Of a stretch of 64,000 nt of DNA, positions 20,710-29,872 are shown piece by piece. The position numbers and the translations under genes were made by a program. Every line of letters starts with the position of its first letter. Within the stretch, counting starts at the first letter, position 1. Location: assembly GCA_905478295.1 (NCBI GenBank), contig CAJQHZ010000001.1:53767-117766 (forward strand), read 5' to 3'. This stretch comes from an uncultured Flavobacteriales bacterium (lineage in GTDB: Bacteria; Bacteroidota; Bacteroidia; Flavobacteriales; Schleiferiaceae). Below the pieces are notes generated by a model that searched no databases, was not told the DNA's origin, and saw only the letters and a program-made list of their open reading frames with translations.

Positions 20710-21522
20710 ATGAACACTGCCAGAACTAAAATTTCGATGAGTTTTCTAGAGCACCTTGGGGAGCTCCGGTGGCATTTAATGCGCAGTTCATTGGCTATTG
20801 TGCTGTTATCAATAGTGGCGTTCATGAATCGATCTATAGTTTTTGACCAGCTGATCTTCGGCCCCAAGCAACCGGATTTCCTGACCTATCGCTTTTTCTG
20901 TTGGTTATCTAGTTTCGTTGGTGGAGATGTGTTCTGTTTTGATGAGGTGCCATTTGAGCTTTTAAACATGCGCATGAGTGGACAGTTTCAAATGCATTTA
21001 TGGGTGTCACTTGTCGCGGGTGCTATTGTGGCATTCCCATATGTTTTCTGGGAAATCTGGCGATTTGTTAAACCGGGTCTTCACGAAACGGAACGTAAAA
21101 GCAGTAGCGGTATCATTTTCTTTACAACTCTTCTATTTCTACTAGGTGTCTTGTTCGGTTATTACGTAATCGTTCCACTAAGTATTCAGTTCCTAGGTAC
21201 GTACACGGTCAGCGCTGAAGTAGTGAACAGAATCGATTTAACCTCCTACATCAGTATGGTGAGCTCCATTACGTTAGCTACAGGAATTTTATTTCAACTA
21301 CCTATAGTGGTCTATTTCTTAAGTAAATTGGGAATGGTTACCCCAGTGCTACTCAAACAATATCGCCGTCATGCCATCGTTGGTATATTGTTGTTGAGCG
21401 CGATTATTACACCGCCAGATCTCGCCTCGCAAATTTTAGTCACATTACCAGTGTTGCTATTGTATCAAATCAGCATCATGGTGAGCCGACGTATTGTAAA
21501 AAGAAAAGCCGCGCACTCTTGA
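20710..21522 (+). CDS. tatC: Sec-independent protein translocase TatC
   Basis: Core receptor of the twin-arginine pathway, an inner-membrane protein with six transmembrane segments, 270 residues. The diagnostic N-terminus '[17 protein letters not shown]' begins at residue 10, so ATG 20737 is a possible alternative start. '[22 protein letters not shown]' matches the conserved first periplasmic/TM2 region and '[21 protein letters not shown]' the TM4 region. An insertion of about 35 residues after the first membrane segment (around '[19 protein letters not shown]') fits the longer Bacteroidota form. TatA/TatB genes are not adjacent. It overlaps lptB by four bases. Confidence 0.96.
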   Translation: MNTARTKISMSFLEHLGELRWHLMRSSLAIVLLSIVAFMNRSIVFDQLIFGPKQPDFLTYRFFCWLSSFVGGDVFCFDEVPFELLNMRMSGQFQMHLWVSLVAGAIVAFPYVFWEIWRFVKPGLHETERKSSSGIIFFTTLLFLLGVLFGYYVIVPLSIQFLGTYTVSAEVVNRIDLTSYISMVSSITLATGILFQLPIVVYFLSKLGMVTPVLLKQYRRHAIVGILLLSAIITPPDLASQILVTLPVLLLYQISIMVSRRIVKRKAAHS

Positions 21523-22250
21523 AACTAGAAGCTAAAAATATCGTTAAAAAATACCGTTCGAGAACTGTCGTCAATGACGTGAGTTTTGAGGTTAATCAAG
21601 GCGAAATTGTTGGTTTGTTAGGTCCTAATGGAGCCGGTAAAACCACCAGCTTTTATACGGTTGTTGGCCTCATTCGTCCATACAGCGGTGAGGTTTTACT
21701 CGATGGACAGTCTATTCAGAAAATGCCCATGTTTAAGCGTGCACAGCTTGGGATAGGTTATTTAGCTCAGGAAGCTTCGGTTTTTCGGAAACTGAATGTT
21801 GAAGATAACATCAAAGGTGTACTTGAGATGACGAAGCTCTCGAAAGAAGCACAAGCGGATCGATTAGAAGAATTACTCGAAGAGTTTGGATTGGCGCATA
21901 TACGAACGACCCGCGGCGATTTATTAAGTGGGGGAGAGCGCCGAAGAACAGAAATTGCTAGAGCGCTCGCCACAAAGCCTAAATTCATACTATTAGATGA
22001 GCCTTTTGCTGGAGTAGATCCCATCGCAGTCGAGGACATTCAAGGTATTGTTGCCGGGCTTAAAAAGAAAAACATTGGTATCTTAATAACTGATCATAAT
22101 GTGCAAGAAACTTTGGCTATTACGGACCGAACCTACCTCATGTTTGAAGGTAAAATTCTAAAAAGTGGTACGGCAGAAGAATTGGCCGCTGATGAGCAGG
22201 TACGTCGCGTTTATCTGGGTCAGAACTTTGAGCTGAGGGCGCGTAAATAA
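21519..22250 (+). CDS. lptB: LPS export ABC transporter ATP-binding protein LptB
   Basis: ATPase that powers LPS extraction from the inner membrane by LptB2FG, 243 residues. Walker A '[20 protein letters not shown]', Q-loop region '[15 protein letters not shown]' (LptB-typical), signature '[17 protein letters not shown]', Walker B '[16 protein letters not shown]' and switch '[20 protein letters not shown]' are all present. The start is TTG at 21519, embedded in the tatC stop (TTGA); no ATG suits the conserved N-terminus '[11 protein letters not shown]'. LptF/G, LptA and LptC are elsewhere. Its 3' end overlaps the convergent sulfotransferase gene by 31 bases. Confidence 0.95.
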   Translation: MKLEAKNIVKKYRSRTVVNDVSFEVNQGEIVGLLGPNGAGKTTSFYTVVGLIRPYSGEVLLDGQSIQKMPMFKRAQLGIGYLAQEASVFRKLNVEDNIKGVLEMTKLSKEAQADRLEELLEEFGLAHIRTTRGDLLSGGERRRTEIARALATKPKFILLDEPFAGVDPIAVEDIQGIVAGLKKKNIGILITDHNVQETLAITDRTYLMFEGKILKSGTAEELAADEQVRRVYLGQNFELRARK

Positions 22251-22972
22251 TTCACTATTCTTTTTGGTAATGGATCGCGCGGTATGCGTGGGTTTCTTCC
22301 TTTGTACGCCTCGAGCGTTGGCGCGAAGCGTTCAAGGGCTTTCGCATAAAGCGGAAGGTCGTATTGATTCATCGATGCCCAGATGTCGCGGTTGCTCACT
22401 GGTTTGCTGCCTCCTTTATTATGATGCTCTGCTTTCGTGTTTTTCCAATCCAACACTTCACCGAAGTAGGCAATGGATGCGCTGTAAAGTGCTGTGAAGC
22501 CAACGGCGTCGAGTCGGTCAAAATTGGCTAACGCCTTATTGAGCGCCTCAGAATCTTTCAAAAATTCTTTTTGGTTGAGGTAGCCGCTTAAGAAAGCAGT
22601 TTGTCGGTTGTTGCTTTGGACTAATTTTGTAAAGTCTTCCGGCGATTCGATACCTTCCATGAGCTTCGCATGCTTTTCATTCATGCGCTTGCTGTAATGA
22701 TTGTAATGGCTGATGCTTCTTGCGATGGGCTCACGAAGCAGGGTGACTACAGTAGCGTCGGAATCGATAATGACCGGGCGCAATGGAAAATGACCATAGA
22801 TGCATTTGATTTTCGGGTCAGCCAGTGCTTTTGCAAGGTTTTCGTCTAAATCTTGGTGCGAATAAATAGCAGCTCTTTCGGCTTCACTGTAATTGGATTC
22901 CAATAAAAGTCGCAAGGAAGTCCCTGCGGTTTTTGGGATGTGAATAAAAACGAGTTTCTTTGACTTAGACAT
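22220..22972 (-). CDS. Sulfotransferase family 2-like protein
   Basis: Predicted PAPS-dependent sulfotransferase of 250 residues, cytosolic or membrane-peripheral. The 5'-phosphosulfate loop is '[19 protein letters not shown]', the form seen in carbohydrate sulfotransferases of the Sulfotransfer_2 group, and the 3'-phosphate motif is '[19 protein letters not shown]'. 'YGHFPL' is also typical of this group. ATG 22972 is preferred to an upstream in-frame start because '[19 protein letters not shown]' is the usual beginning. It is divergent from the sulfotransferase-glycosyltransferase fusion, with 14 bases between start codons, so the two are probably co-regulated. The acceptor is likely a surface glycan or glycolipid (inference from neighbours). 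Confidence 0.85.
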   Translation of the reverse strand: MSKSKKLVFIHIPKTAGTSLRLLLESNYSEAERAAIYSHQDLDENLAKALADPKIKCIYGHFPLRPVIIDSDATVVTLLREPIARSISHYNHYSKRMNEKHAKLMEGIESPEDFTKLVQSNNRQTAFLSGYLNQKEFLKDSEALNKALANFDRLDAVGFTALYSASIAYFGEVLDWKNTKAEHHNKGGSKPVSNRDIWASMNQYDLPLYAKALERFAPTLEAYKGRNPRIPRDPLPKRIVNYLRALSSKF

Positions 22973-22986
22973 AGGCTCGAAAATAC

Positions 22987-24762
22987 GTGTTAAAAACCAA
23001 AATACAGGCACCCGTTTTTATTCTAGGCATGCACCGCAGTGGAACGACCATGGTAGCGCAAGCGCTGGCCTCTGCTGGGGTATATACGGGAGCCATATGT
23101 GATCATAACGCTGAACCCCTTTATGCGATCGATATCAATGAACGATTGCTTGAAGAGGCAAACGGGAATTGGTGGAACGTTCCTGCGGACGCGCCATTAG
23201 AAGCGGCTGTTCAATCGGGTCTCAGTGAGCTGCAAGCACGGGATCTTTATGCTGCGCATTTGAAAATTTCAACGGGAAGTTCGCTGCGTCAATGGTTACA
23301 TTATGCAGGGCCTTGGATGGTTAAAGACCCACGTTTGAGTCTGACTTTACCTTGGTGGCTTGAGCGTTTTCCCAATGCTAAGGTGATTTGGGTATTACGC
23401 GATGAAGCAGCGGTGGTGGATTCACTGCTCCGTCGCCAGTCGCTTTCTTACGAAGCGCAAAGTGCATTAGATGCTGAAGGCGCCTTAGAATTGGCTCGTG
23501 CGTATACTACGAATGCAGCGAAGCTCCTTAAACGCTATGGCGTGGACTACCGTGCCGTTCATTATGAAGATTTAACCAGTAGTGATGAAGCTATTCAACG
23601 CAAGACGTGGTTTGGTTTGTACCAGTTTGCAAATGTCAAGCCGGGTCAAATGACAGGGTTTACTCGCCGTGGTAAAAAACAAGCGGAAGAATCAGTGCAA
23701 AAAAAGTCAACATATGTTTTGCCCACTGACGGGCCGTTGGTGAGTGTGATTGTACCGAATTATAACCATGCTGACTATTTAGACGAGCGCATCTCCACCA
23801 TAGTGAATCAAACCTATCAAAACATTGAAGTGCTGCTCATGGACGACTGTTCATCCGATGAGAGTCGAAGTGTACTGGAAAAATGGGCTGCAAAGGACGA
23901 TCGCTTGGAGGTGTTGTTTAACGAAAAGAATTCAGGGAGCCCTTTTGCACAATGGGCTCGGGGTTCCGCGTGGGCAAAAGGGAAATATTTATGGATTGCT
24001 GAAAGTGATGATGCGTGTGCATTGGATATGCTGGCATTGCATGTGGACGCCCTTGAGCGTAACGAAAAAGCGGTGATGGCCTACAGCCACAGTCATTTGG
24101 TGGACGAGGAAGGTGCGTTTTTACGCGATTTTAAAGAGGATTATGGATTTATATTTGGCGATGCTTCACGCTGGAAATCGGACTTTACGGTGCATGGCAA
24201 GGCAGAAGTTGCGGAAAGTATAATTTTTTCAAATACAGTGCCTAACGCGAGCGGAGTTTTGTTTCGAAAATCGGTTTTTGATCAGGTGGGTGCCCCTGAG
24301 ACGAGTTGGCGATTGAACGGAGATTGGTTGTTTTATGCGCGGTTGTTGCAGCACGGTGAGTTACAGTTTTTTGCAACGGCTAGAAATTATTTTCGTTTTC
24401 ACGAACGTACACAGCGTTCCAGAGCCATTGCCAGTTATACGGCCTTTGATGAGATTTTAGCGATGTACGACATCTTCGAACGTGAAGGTTGGACGGATCA
24501 GCAAACCTTGCAGTCTGCCCGTGCGCAAGTTGCCATGTGGTGGGCAGGTAATGTGTTTAGTATGAAATGGAGCTGGGAGGTATTGCGAAATAACGGGCGT
24601 TTGTTTCGGGTTTTTAGAATGTACCGTAGCGGATTGCTGATTTATTTAGTGAAGAGTGCGTTGATCAAATCGGCCGGTGGTATTGTTAAGACTTTGGGAC
24701 TGAAGACGCCAGTGAAGAAATTGGCTGCTCGATTATTTCCAAAAACGTTTTTCCCCTACTAA
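22987..24762 (+). CDS. Bifunctional sulfotransferase / family 2 glycosyltransferase
   Basis: A 591-residue fusion. Residues ~1-215 form a sulfotransferase: 5'-phosphosulfate loop 'FILGMHRSGTTMVAQAL' and 3'-phosphate region 'MVKDPRLSLTLPWWLERF', 'VIWVLRDEAAVVDSLLRR'. Residues ~245-480 form a GT-A glycosyltransferase: 'PLVSVIVPNYNHADYLDE', 'VLLMDDCSSDESR' and the metal-binding 'WIAESDD', followed by a long C-terminal helical part with a hydrophobic stretch near 'RSGLLIYLVKSALIKSAGG'. The start is GTG 22987; starting at the first ATG would cut off the P-loop strand. It overlaps the next glycosyltransferase by one base. Probably adds a sugar and sulfate to one glycan or glycolipid. Confidence 0.87.
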   Translation: MLKTKIQAPVFILGMHRSGTTMVAQALASAGVYTGAICDHNAEPLYAIDINERLLEEANGNWWNVPADAPLEAAVQSGLSELQARDLYAAHLKISTGSSLRQWLHYAGPWMVKDPRLSLTLPWWLERFPNAKVIWVLRDEAAVVDSLLRRQSLSYEAQSALDAEGALELARAYTTNAAKLLKRYGVDYRAVHYEDLTSSDEAIQRKTWFGLYQFANVKPGQMTGFTRRGKKQAEESVQKKSTYVLPTDGPLVSVIVPNYNHADYLDERISTIVNQTYQNIEVLLMDDCSSDESRSVLEKWAAKDDRLEVLFNEKNSGSPFAQWARGSAWAKGKYLWIAESDDACALDMLALHVDALERNEKAVMAYSHSHLVDEEGAFLRDFKEDYGFIFGDASRWKSDFTVHGKAEVAESIIFSNTVPNASGVLFRKSVFDQVGAPETSWRLNGDWLFYARLLQHGELQFFATARNYFRFHERTQRSRAIASYTAFDEILAMYDIFEREGWTDQQTLQSARAQVAMWWAGNVFSMKWSWEVLRNNGRLFRVFRMYRSGLLIYLVKSALIKSAGGIVKTLGLKTPVKKLAARLFPKTFFPY

Positions 24763-25616
24763 TGAATATTTCTGTCATCATACCGGCTTACAATGCTTCG
24801 GAGACCCTCGGTGAAGCTTTAATTTCTGTTGAGCAGCAGCACGTGCAACCGTTTGAGGTGGTTGTAGTGAACGACGGCTCCACGGATGCCACCGCAGATG
24901 TGATTCAATCTTTTATGGGCCGATTGCCTTTGGTTTGTGTGAATCAGACAAATGCGGGATTGGGTGCAGCGAGAAATGCGGGCATGCGCGCAGCGAAAGG
25001 CGATGCATGGGCTTTTCTAGATGCGGATGATGTTTGGGGTTCTAATAAATTGGCCCATGCACGGGATTATCTGATACGCTTTCCAGACGTTCAGTGGTTT
25101 TACACGCCCATTTTCGAATGGAGTCCCGGAATGCACGGCTCAGGAATTCGCATGCGTGCTTGTCCTAAGATCCAAAATGTGGAAGATTTCTTGGCCTTCA
25201 ATCCCATCGTGCCTAGCACGGTGGTGATGCGCTCTAAGGTGGCGTTTAGATGGGAGGAAGAGCGGGATATGCAAGAAGATGTTGGAGCTTATTTAGCGTT
25301 GTTCTCCAAGGGTGTGATGCCCATGAAGATTCCACATTGTACGACTAAATACAGATTGGATTTCGGAATGACGGCTGATGCCGAAGGACACGTAGAAAAG
25401 GTGATGCGCGCGGTGGAGAAGGCTAGGGAATTGGGACATATTAGCGATGCTCTATTTGCGCTTTACGAGGTCCGCAAGTCGTATGAGCTCGCCCGCACGT
25501 ACAAGAAGCGCGGCGACCAAGCCAAGCAAAAGCATTGGAAGGAAGACGCGTTGCGCAAAGCCGATGGGGTGGAGGTGCCTGCTCGACTTAAGTGGCGGTT
25601 GCGGTTTTTAATCTAA
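24762..25616 (+). CDS. Family 2 glycosyltransferase
   Basis: A 284-residue GT-A glycosyltransferase starting at ATG 24762 in a TAATG overlap with the fusion gene upstream, so the two are translationally coupled. Motifs: 'ISVIIPAYNASETLGEALISV', 'VVVVNDGSTDATADVI', 'GLGAARNAGMRAAKGDAWAFL' and the DxD 'LDADDVW'. The C-terminal ~60 residues are basic and helical. Donor and acceptor sugars cannot be deduced; context suggests synthesis of a sulfated cell-surface glycan. Its 3' end overlaps the convergent unknown gene by nine bases. Confidence 0.9.
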   Translation: MNISVIIPAYNASETLGEALISVEQQHVQPFEVVVVNDGSTDATADVIQSFMGRLPLVCVNQTNAGLGAARNAGMRAAKGDAWAFLDADDVWGSNKLAHARDYLIRFPDVQWFYTPIFEWSPGMHGSGIRMRACPKIQNVEDFLAFNPIVPSTVVMRSKVAFRWEEERDMQEDVGAYLALFSKGVMPMKIPHCTTKYRLDFGMTADAEGHVEKVMRAVEKARELGHISDALFALYEVRKSYELARTYKKRGDQAKQKHWKEDALRKADGVEVPARLKWRLRFLI

Positions 25617-26480
25617 CCAATAGACGAGTCCGACGGTCAAGAAAGAGAACGGGTAGTCATTCAATCCTCTGGTCCAGCCCACTTGTGTTTGGCCGAAGGA
25701 CAAATTATGGTTCCACTGCAGCTCCAACAGTCGCGGCCAATCCCCATCTTGAAAGTATCCAGTGAAAGTGCGGATTCGAGCACTAAAAATGGTTTGGTCC
25801 TTTTGTACCTGAACTCCCATATTTCCTAGAAAACCATCGTTCTGTGGATAATCGACCCACTGTGTTTGGTAGACTTGGAACCCGGCGTCCGTCGTCAATG
25901 TGGGAACCCAACTTCTTATTGATGAAAAGCTTTTTTGGTGCGAAAAGAAAAAGGCATAGCCTGGGGCATCGGTAAATCGCGCTTGAGGCAGCGGTCCGGC
26001 AGCCGTTTTGGTATGGAAGGTGAACCAAACCGCCTCACGATCTCTTTCCCAAAGCCGAGTGCTGATATCAATCAATATATCTCCAGCAATGATACCTTCG
26101 CTGTCCTCGTCTCGCGAGATGCGGTAGTCGCGAAGCTCGGTGGAGGTACGGTAATATTCGATACTCTGATGTGTGATGTGAATCTGTGTGTGGCCTCTGT
26201 CCCAGTGTAACTCGTTATGCAAGCTCAAGAAGCTGTCGTCCTCTATAAGGCTCATCTGTGAGCTGCTTTTGAAATAACTCATAGCCGAGCGTCGACCGGT
26301 GATGGCGCGCTGCAGGGTAGGAATAGGAATGGCATTCGGTCCTAGATACGCATGAGAATACTTCATGTAGTGCGTCCAAGGCGTCGCTCCGTCCCAATTA
26401 TGTACTTGGTTCCACCAATCGAGTTGGGCCTGTGCGTTGAATGAAAACAGCACCAATATTATGAGCAGGACGCGACGCAT
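25608..26480 (-). CDS. Exported, probably outer-membrane beta-barrel protein of unknown function, coupled to dnaX
   Basis: I do not recognise a named family. The 290-residue product starts with a signal peptide (MRRVLLIILVLFSFNAQAQ, cleavage after AQA) and then shows repeated alternating strands ending with 'FSFLTVGLVYWLD', consistent with a small outer-membrane barrel. Trp, Tyr and His are frequent. Its ATG overlaps the dnaX stop by one base, so it is co-translated with a replication gene although its own role must lie in the envelope. This is likely positional rather than functional coupling. Confidence 0.65.
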   Translation of the reverse strand: MRRVLLIILVLFSFNAQAQLDWWNQVHNWDGATPWTHYMKYSHAYLGPNAIPIPTLQRAITGRRSAMSYFKSSSQMSLIEDDSFLSLHNELHWDRGHTQIHITHQSIEYYRTSTELRDYRISRDEDSEGIIAGDILIDISTRLWERDREAVWFTFHTKTAAGPLPQARFTDAPGYAFFFSHQKSFSSIRSWVPTLTTDAGFQVYQTQWVDYPQNDGFLGNMGVQVQKDQTIFSARIRTFTGYFQDGDWPRLLELQWNHNLSFGQTQVGWTRGLNDYPFSFLTVGLVYWLD

Positions 26481-28393
26481 TACTCTAGGTCGGTTTTAAT
26501 TTTCTGTCGCAGGTAAATGAGATTGGCATTTTTTTCAGCCATGTGCTTGTACTTCTCCTCTGGGAGGTACAGCTTTTTCACTTGCTCACTCTCCACTAGT
26601 ATAGTTTCAAATCGCAAGGCAAAATTGTCCAATTTCTTTCTCAAATAAGGAACCAATTCCTTTTGCTCCTCATTGAAATAACCGAGTTGGATGTTATTAT
26701 CTAGTGATATCTGCAGTGTGTTCTTATCAAGAATTTTAGGGACTTGCGCCGAAAGCAGCGTGCGTATGGCCGTTTTTACATGCCTTTGTTTGACATAGGT
26801 CGAAAGCGCATCAATCAATTCCTTCTCGTTGAATACACTTTGAGGACCTTCCTGTATCTGTGGAGCAGCCTGCACATCCGCCGATTCGGGTACAAAAGCG
26901 GGTGAATTATTTTCTTTTGAAAGATCGTTCAACGCCGCCATAAGTGATAGACCACCACTGTTAGGTGTCGCTGGCGGCGGAGTGGGCTTTTTCGATGTGA
27001 TTGATATCGCCGGTGGTGGCGTTGAAGCTTCAGGAGGTGTAGTGTCAAACGCAGCTTCTGGACTCGCAACAGGCGGTTCATGGGCCGCGGTTTCCGGTAG
27101 CGCAGGTTCTTCAGGTAAATCGTCGGGAGTAGTGTTTTTCTCTACTACGGACTCTGAATCTGACGTAGCCATGGCCACATCTTTTGCCACGGTTGGAGTA
27201 GCAACGGCTTGAGGAGTGTTTTCCACTGGGAATGCTACTGGCACGGGCTTTGGTGCTGGTGCGGTTCGCTTTGGTATGACCGGCGGTAGAAAATCCTCGG
27301 TGGATTTAGGCGCTACGCTGGGTTGCGACTTTTTTTTTTCCTGCGAAATAAATTCGACCAATTTTAAGAGCCCCAGTTCCACTAATATCCGTGGTTGACT
27401 CGCCATTTTATATTGTCCGTCGAGTTCATTGAATACCTTCAATCCATGGAGTAAGAAGCGCGTAGAACTTGCCTTGCTTTGGCTGAGGTATTGTTCTCGT
27501 ATGGACGGTCCCACTTCTAATAATTCTACAGTGCGGGGTTCTCGTGCAACCAATAAATCTCTGAAGTGCTTTGCTATTCCTACAACGAATTCATGTCCAT
27601 TGAATCCTTTTTCCAAAATTTCATTGTAGAGTAGGAGTAAGTCTGGATAGTTCACCTCATTAGCCAGATTTATTGTACGGAAGAAGTAGTTGTAGTCCAG
27701 TATGTCGAGCACATTAACAACTTGCTCGTATGTCAATTCATTACCCGAAAAGCTAACCATTCGATCGAATAATGAAAGCGCATCACGTAAGGCGCCGTCC
27801 GCCTTTTCTGCAATCATGTGCAAGGCTTCAGGTTCTGCATTTACGCCCTCTTTTTCTGCAACGAATGCCAAATGACCTGCAATATCATCCACTGTTATAC
27901 GCTTGAAGTCAAAAATTTGACAGCGGGATAAGATGGTTGGTATGATTTTGTGCTTTTCCGTGGTCGCCAAAATAAAGATGGCGTGCGCAGGCGGTTCCTC
28001 TAGCGTTTTTAGGAAGGCATTAAAGGCTTGCTGTGACAGCATGTGTACCTCATCAATAATGTATACCTTGAATTTGCCGGTTTGCGGTGCAAAGCGTACC
28101 TGATCAATAAGCCTGCGGATATCGTCTACAGAATTGTTTGAGGCGGCATCGAGCTCGAAAATATTGAGCGCTAATTCATCATCATTCAAATCGGCCCCGC
28201 CATTGATTACTTTTGCTAGGATTCGAGCGCAAGTGGTTTTACCAACACCTCGCGGACCACAAAATAACAAGGCTTGAGCTAAATGATCGTTGTCGACACT
28301 TTTAAGCAGTGTATCAGTTATATGCGACTGCCCCACGACGGCCTCAAAGGCCTGCGGGCGGTACTTTCTTGCTGATACGACAAATTGCTCCAT
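26480..28393 (-). CDS. dnaX: DNA polymerase III subunit gamma/tau
   Basis: Clamp-loader ATPase, 637 residues. Walker A 'FCGPRGVGKTTCARILAKV', 'FELDAASNNSVDDIRRLIDQ', DEAH-type box 'VYIIDEVHMLSQQAFNAFL', 'LEEPPAHAIFILATTEKHKI' and sensor 1 'ILSRCQIFDFKRI'. The four-cysteine zinc module usual between Walker A and 'ELDAAS' is missing: the segment reads 'NGGADLNDDELALNIF' with no Cys. A Pro/Thr/Ala-rich linker (about residues 355-500) leads to a C-terminal tau-like domain. A TATATTTG element ends four bases before the ATG. Confidence 0.96.
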   Translation of the reverse strand: MEQFVVSARKYRPQAFEAVVGQSHITDTLLKSVDNDHLAQALLFCGPRGVGKTTCARILAKVINGGADLNDDELALNIFELDAASNNSVDDIRRLIDQVRFAPQTGKFKVYIIDEVHMLSQQAFNAFLKTLEEPPAHAIFILATTEKHKIIPTILSRCQIFDFKRITVDDIAGHLAFVAEKEGVNAEPEALHMIAEKADGALRDALSLFDRMVSFSGNELTYEQVVNVLDILDYNYFFRTINLANEVNYPDLLLLYNEILEKGFNGHEFVVGIAKHFRDLLVAREPRTVELLEVGPSIREQYLSQSKASSTRFLLHGLKVFNELDGQYKMASQPRILVELGLLKLVEFISQEKKKSQPSVAPKSTEDFLPPVIPKRTAPAPKPVPVAFPVENTPQAVATPTVAKDVAMATSDSESVVEKNTTPDDLPEEPALPETAAHEPPVASPEAAFDTTPPEASTPPPAISITSKKPTPPPATPNSGGLSLMAALNDLSKENNSPAFVPESADVQAAPQIQEGPQSVFNEKELIDALSTYVKQRHVKTAIRTLLSAQVPKILDKNTLQISLDNNIQLGYFNEEQKELVPYLRKKLDNFALRFETILVESEQVKKLYLPEEKYKHMAEKNANLIYLRQKIKTDLE

Positions 28394-28397
28394 AGCA

Positions 28398-28405
28398 CAA
28401 ATATA
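28398..28405 (-). promoter_or_regulatory. Putative dnaX promoter, -7 element TATATTTG, abutting the start codon
   Basis: On the minus strand TATATTTG is followed by only four bases (TGCT) and then the dnaX ATG. Transcription from this element would start at or within one or two bases of the AUG. Confidence 0.5.
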
Positions 28406-28468
28406 AGCGGTGATTTGGCCAATAGCTACAGGAATAAAAAAAGACCTGTAAACACGTTGCTAACATAC

Positions 28469-28500
28469 CTTGTCCGAATGGGAAAAGTCTCGTACATTTG
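28469..28500 (+). promoter_or_regulatory. Putative rpsF-rpsR-rplI promoter
   Basis: CTTG at 28469-28472 (three of four for the -33 TTTG), 20 bases, then a perfect -7 element TACATTTG at 28493-28500. The rpsF ATG lies at 28530, giving a leader of roughly 24 bases. Confidence 0.65.
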
Positions 28501-28529
28501 CACTCCTTAATTTTTTAAGTTTTATAATT

Positions 28530-28862
28530 ATGAATCAATACGAAACCGTTTTCATTTTGAATCCCGTTTTATCTGAAGATCAGGTAAAGGAAGCGGTAGA
28601 TAAGTACGTAGGCCTCATGAAAGAGAAGGGTGCGAGCATTATCAACAAAGAAAACTGGGGCCTCAAGAAGATGGCTTACCCAATCCAAAAGAAAAAGAGT
28701 GGTTTTTACCACTTTGTAGAATTTACAGCTCCTGGTGAAGCAATCGCTCCATTAGAAGTTGAATTCAAACGTGACGAGCGCATCATGCGTTTCTTGACCA
28801 TTAGAATGGACAAATACGGCATCGAATACGCGTCAAAGCGTCGTGCAAAAACTAACGCATAA
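28530..28862 (+). CDS. rpsF: 30S ribosomal protein S6
   Basis: S6 of the small-subunit platform, which binds 16S rRNA together with S18. The 110 residues start '[19 protein letters not shown]' and include '[24 protein letters not shown]' and '[20 protein letters not shown]', all standard. ATG 28530 is chosen because an upstream in-frame ATG would lie before the promoter element. First gene of the conserved rpsF-rpsR-rplI operon. Confidence 0.98.
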   Translation: MNQYETVFILNPVLSEDQVKEAVDKYVGLMKEKGASIINKENWGLKKMAYPIQKKKSGFYHFVEFTAPGEAIAPLEVEFKRDERIMRFLTIRMDKYGIEYASKRRAKTNA

Positions 28863-28874
28863 AAAACTTAGACT

Positions 28875-29150
28875 ATGGCATTTAAAGCAAAAGGTGATGT
28901 GCGTTACTTACAGCCCATCAACGTAGAAAGCGGCAATCAAAAGAAATACTGTCGTTTTAAGAAATCCGGTATTAAATACATCGACTACAAGGATCCAGAT
29001 TACTTGTTGCGTTTTGTAAACCCACAAGGTAAAATCTTACCTCGTCGTTTGACCGGTACTTCATTGAAATACCAAAGAAAATTGTCTACAGCCATCAAAC
29101 GTGCTCGTCACATTGCATTGATGCCTTACGTAGCTGATAACCTCAAATAA
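28875..29150 (+). CDS. rpsR: 30S ribosomal protein S18
   Basis: S18, the partner of S6, 91 residues. The core '[20 protein letters not shown]', '[19 protein letters not shown]' and '[16 protein letters not shown]' is the family signature. Only one cysteine is present in the N-terminal part, so the zinc-binding Cys set of some S18 forms is absent. It begins 12 bases behind rpsF in the same operon. Confidence 0.98.
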   Translation: MAFKAKGDVRYLQPINVESGNQKKYCRFKKSGIKYIDYKDPDYLLRFVNPQGKILPRRLTGTSLKYQRKLSTAIKRARHIALMPYVADNLK

Positions 29151-29159
29151 TTCAGTACC

Positions 29160-29609
29160 ATGGAAATCATTCTAAAGAAAGACGTAGAAAACTTAGGTTT
29201 TGCTGACGACGTGGTAACTGTAAAAGATGGTTACGGTCGCAACTTTTTAATTCCTCAAGGAATCGGAGTTTTAGCTACAGAAAGTGCAAAGAAGGTTTTG
29301 GCAGAAAACTTACGTCAACGTGCTCATAAAGAGGCAAAAGCAATTGCGGATGCAAAAGCGACTGCTGAGAAACTGGGTGCAGTTGAATTAAAAATGGCTG
29401 CAAAAACAGGTCAAGGCAACAAATTATTCGGTTCGATCACCAATGGTCACGTTGCTGACGCTCTTGGTAAAGATGGTGTGTCTTTGGACAAGAAATTCAT
29501 CCAAATCGTGGGTGGTTCTGTTAAAGCATTAGGACACTACACTGCAAATGTTCGCCTTCACCGCGAGGTTGTTGTAGCATTTGAATTTGATGTCGTCGCT
29601 GAAGCTTAA
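29160..29609 (+). CDS. rplI: 50S ribosomal protein L9
   Basis: L9 of the large subunit, 149 residues. The N-terminal rRNA-binding domain begins 'MEIILKKDVENLGFADDVVTVKDGYGRNFLIPQG', the long connecting helix is rich in Ala, Lys and Glu, and the C-terminal domain contains 'GNKLFGSITNGHVADAL' and 'KALGHYTANVRLHREV'. Last gene of the rpsF operon, followed by a strong terminator. Confidence 0.98.
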   Translation: MEIILKKDVENLGFADDVVTVKDGYGRNFLIPQGIGVLATESAKKVLAENLRQRAHKEAKAIADAKATAEKLGAVELKMAAKTGQGNKLFGSITNGHVADALGKDGVSLDKKFIQIVGGSVKALGHYTANVRLHREVVVAFEFDVVAEA

Positions 29610-29630
29610 TTAGGTCACTATAGGCATAGA

Positions 29631-29662
29631 AAAGCCATTCCTGTCGGAATGGCTTTTTTTTT
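29631..29662 (+). terminator. Intrinsic terminator of the rpsF-rpsR-rplI operon
   Basis: AAAGCCATTCC (29631-29641), loop TGTC, GGAATGGCTTT (29646-29656), continuing to a run of nine T. Perfect 11-base-pair stem. Confidence 0.93.
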
Positions 29663-29673
29663 ACCTTCTACAT

Positions 29674-29832
29674 ATGAAGAAAGAAGATCATTCAGTTTTT
29701 ATTACGTTTTTAAATGTCGGTTTAGTAATCGGGTTGATCGTGGGGCTGCTTGCAGATAATATCGGACTTTGGTTACCCTTAGGCGTTGCTTTCGGCGCTG
29801 CGCTTGGCTATCAAAAGTTGGAAGAAAAATAG
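29674..29832 (+). CDS. 52-residue glycine-rich two-pass membrane protein
   Basis: Small ORF with ATG at 29674 and TAG at 29830-29832. The product starts MKKEDHSVFITFLNVGL, has two hydrophobic segments (about residues 8-25 and 31-45) with regularly spaced glycines (GLVIGLIVGLL; GVAFGAALG), and ends QKLEEK. This glycine-zipper pattern is common in small Bacteroidota membrane proteins of unknown function. It lies just behind the L9 terminator, so it needs its own promoter or read-through. Confidence 0.65.
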   Translation: MKKEDHSVFITFLNVGLVIGLIVGLLADNIGLWLPLGVAFGAALGYQKLEEK

Positions 29833-29872
29833 ATTGAGGTTTGCGTTAGAACGCATGAGCGCATACTATGAT

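Noticed and set aside
22220..25616. Horizontally acquired island carrying the sulfotransferases
   Set aside because: There are no integrase, transposase, tRNA or direct repeats at the borders, and the genes overlap core genes on the left (lptB) and abut dnaX-linked genes on the right.
28394..28529. Possible ribosomal-protein autoregulatory leader (S6:S18-type) before rpsF
   Set aside because: If the TACATTTG promoter is right the leader is about 24 bases, with only a 5-bp CTTAA/TTAAG hairpin; this is too short for the known motif.
29842..29855. Palindrome TGCGTTAGAACGCA between the 52-residue ORF and the MacB-like permease
   Set aside because: It has a two-base loop and no T-run in either direction, so neither a terminator nor a known operator can be supported.
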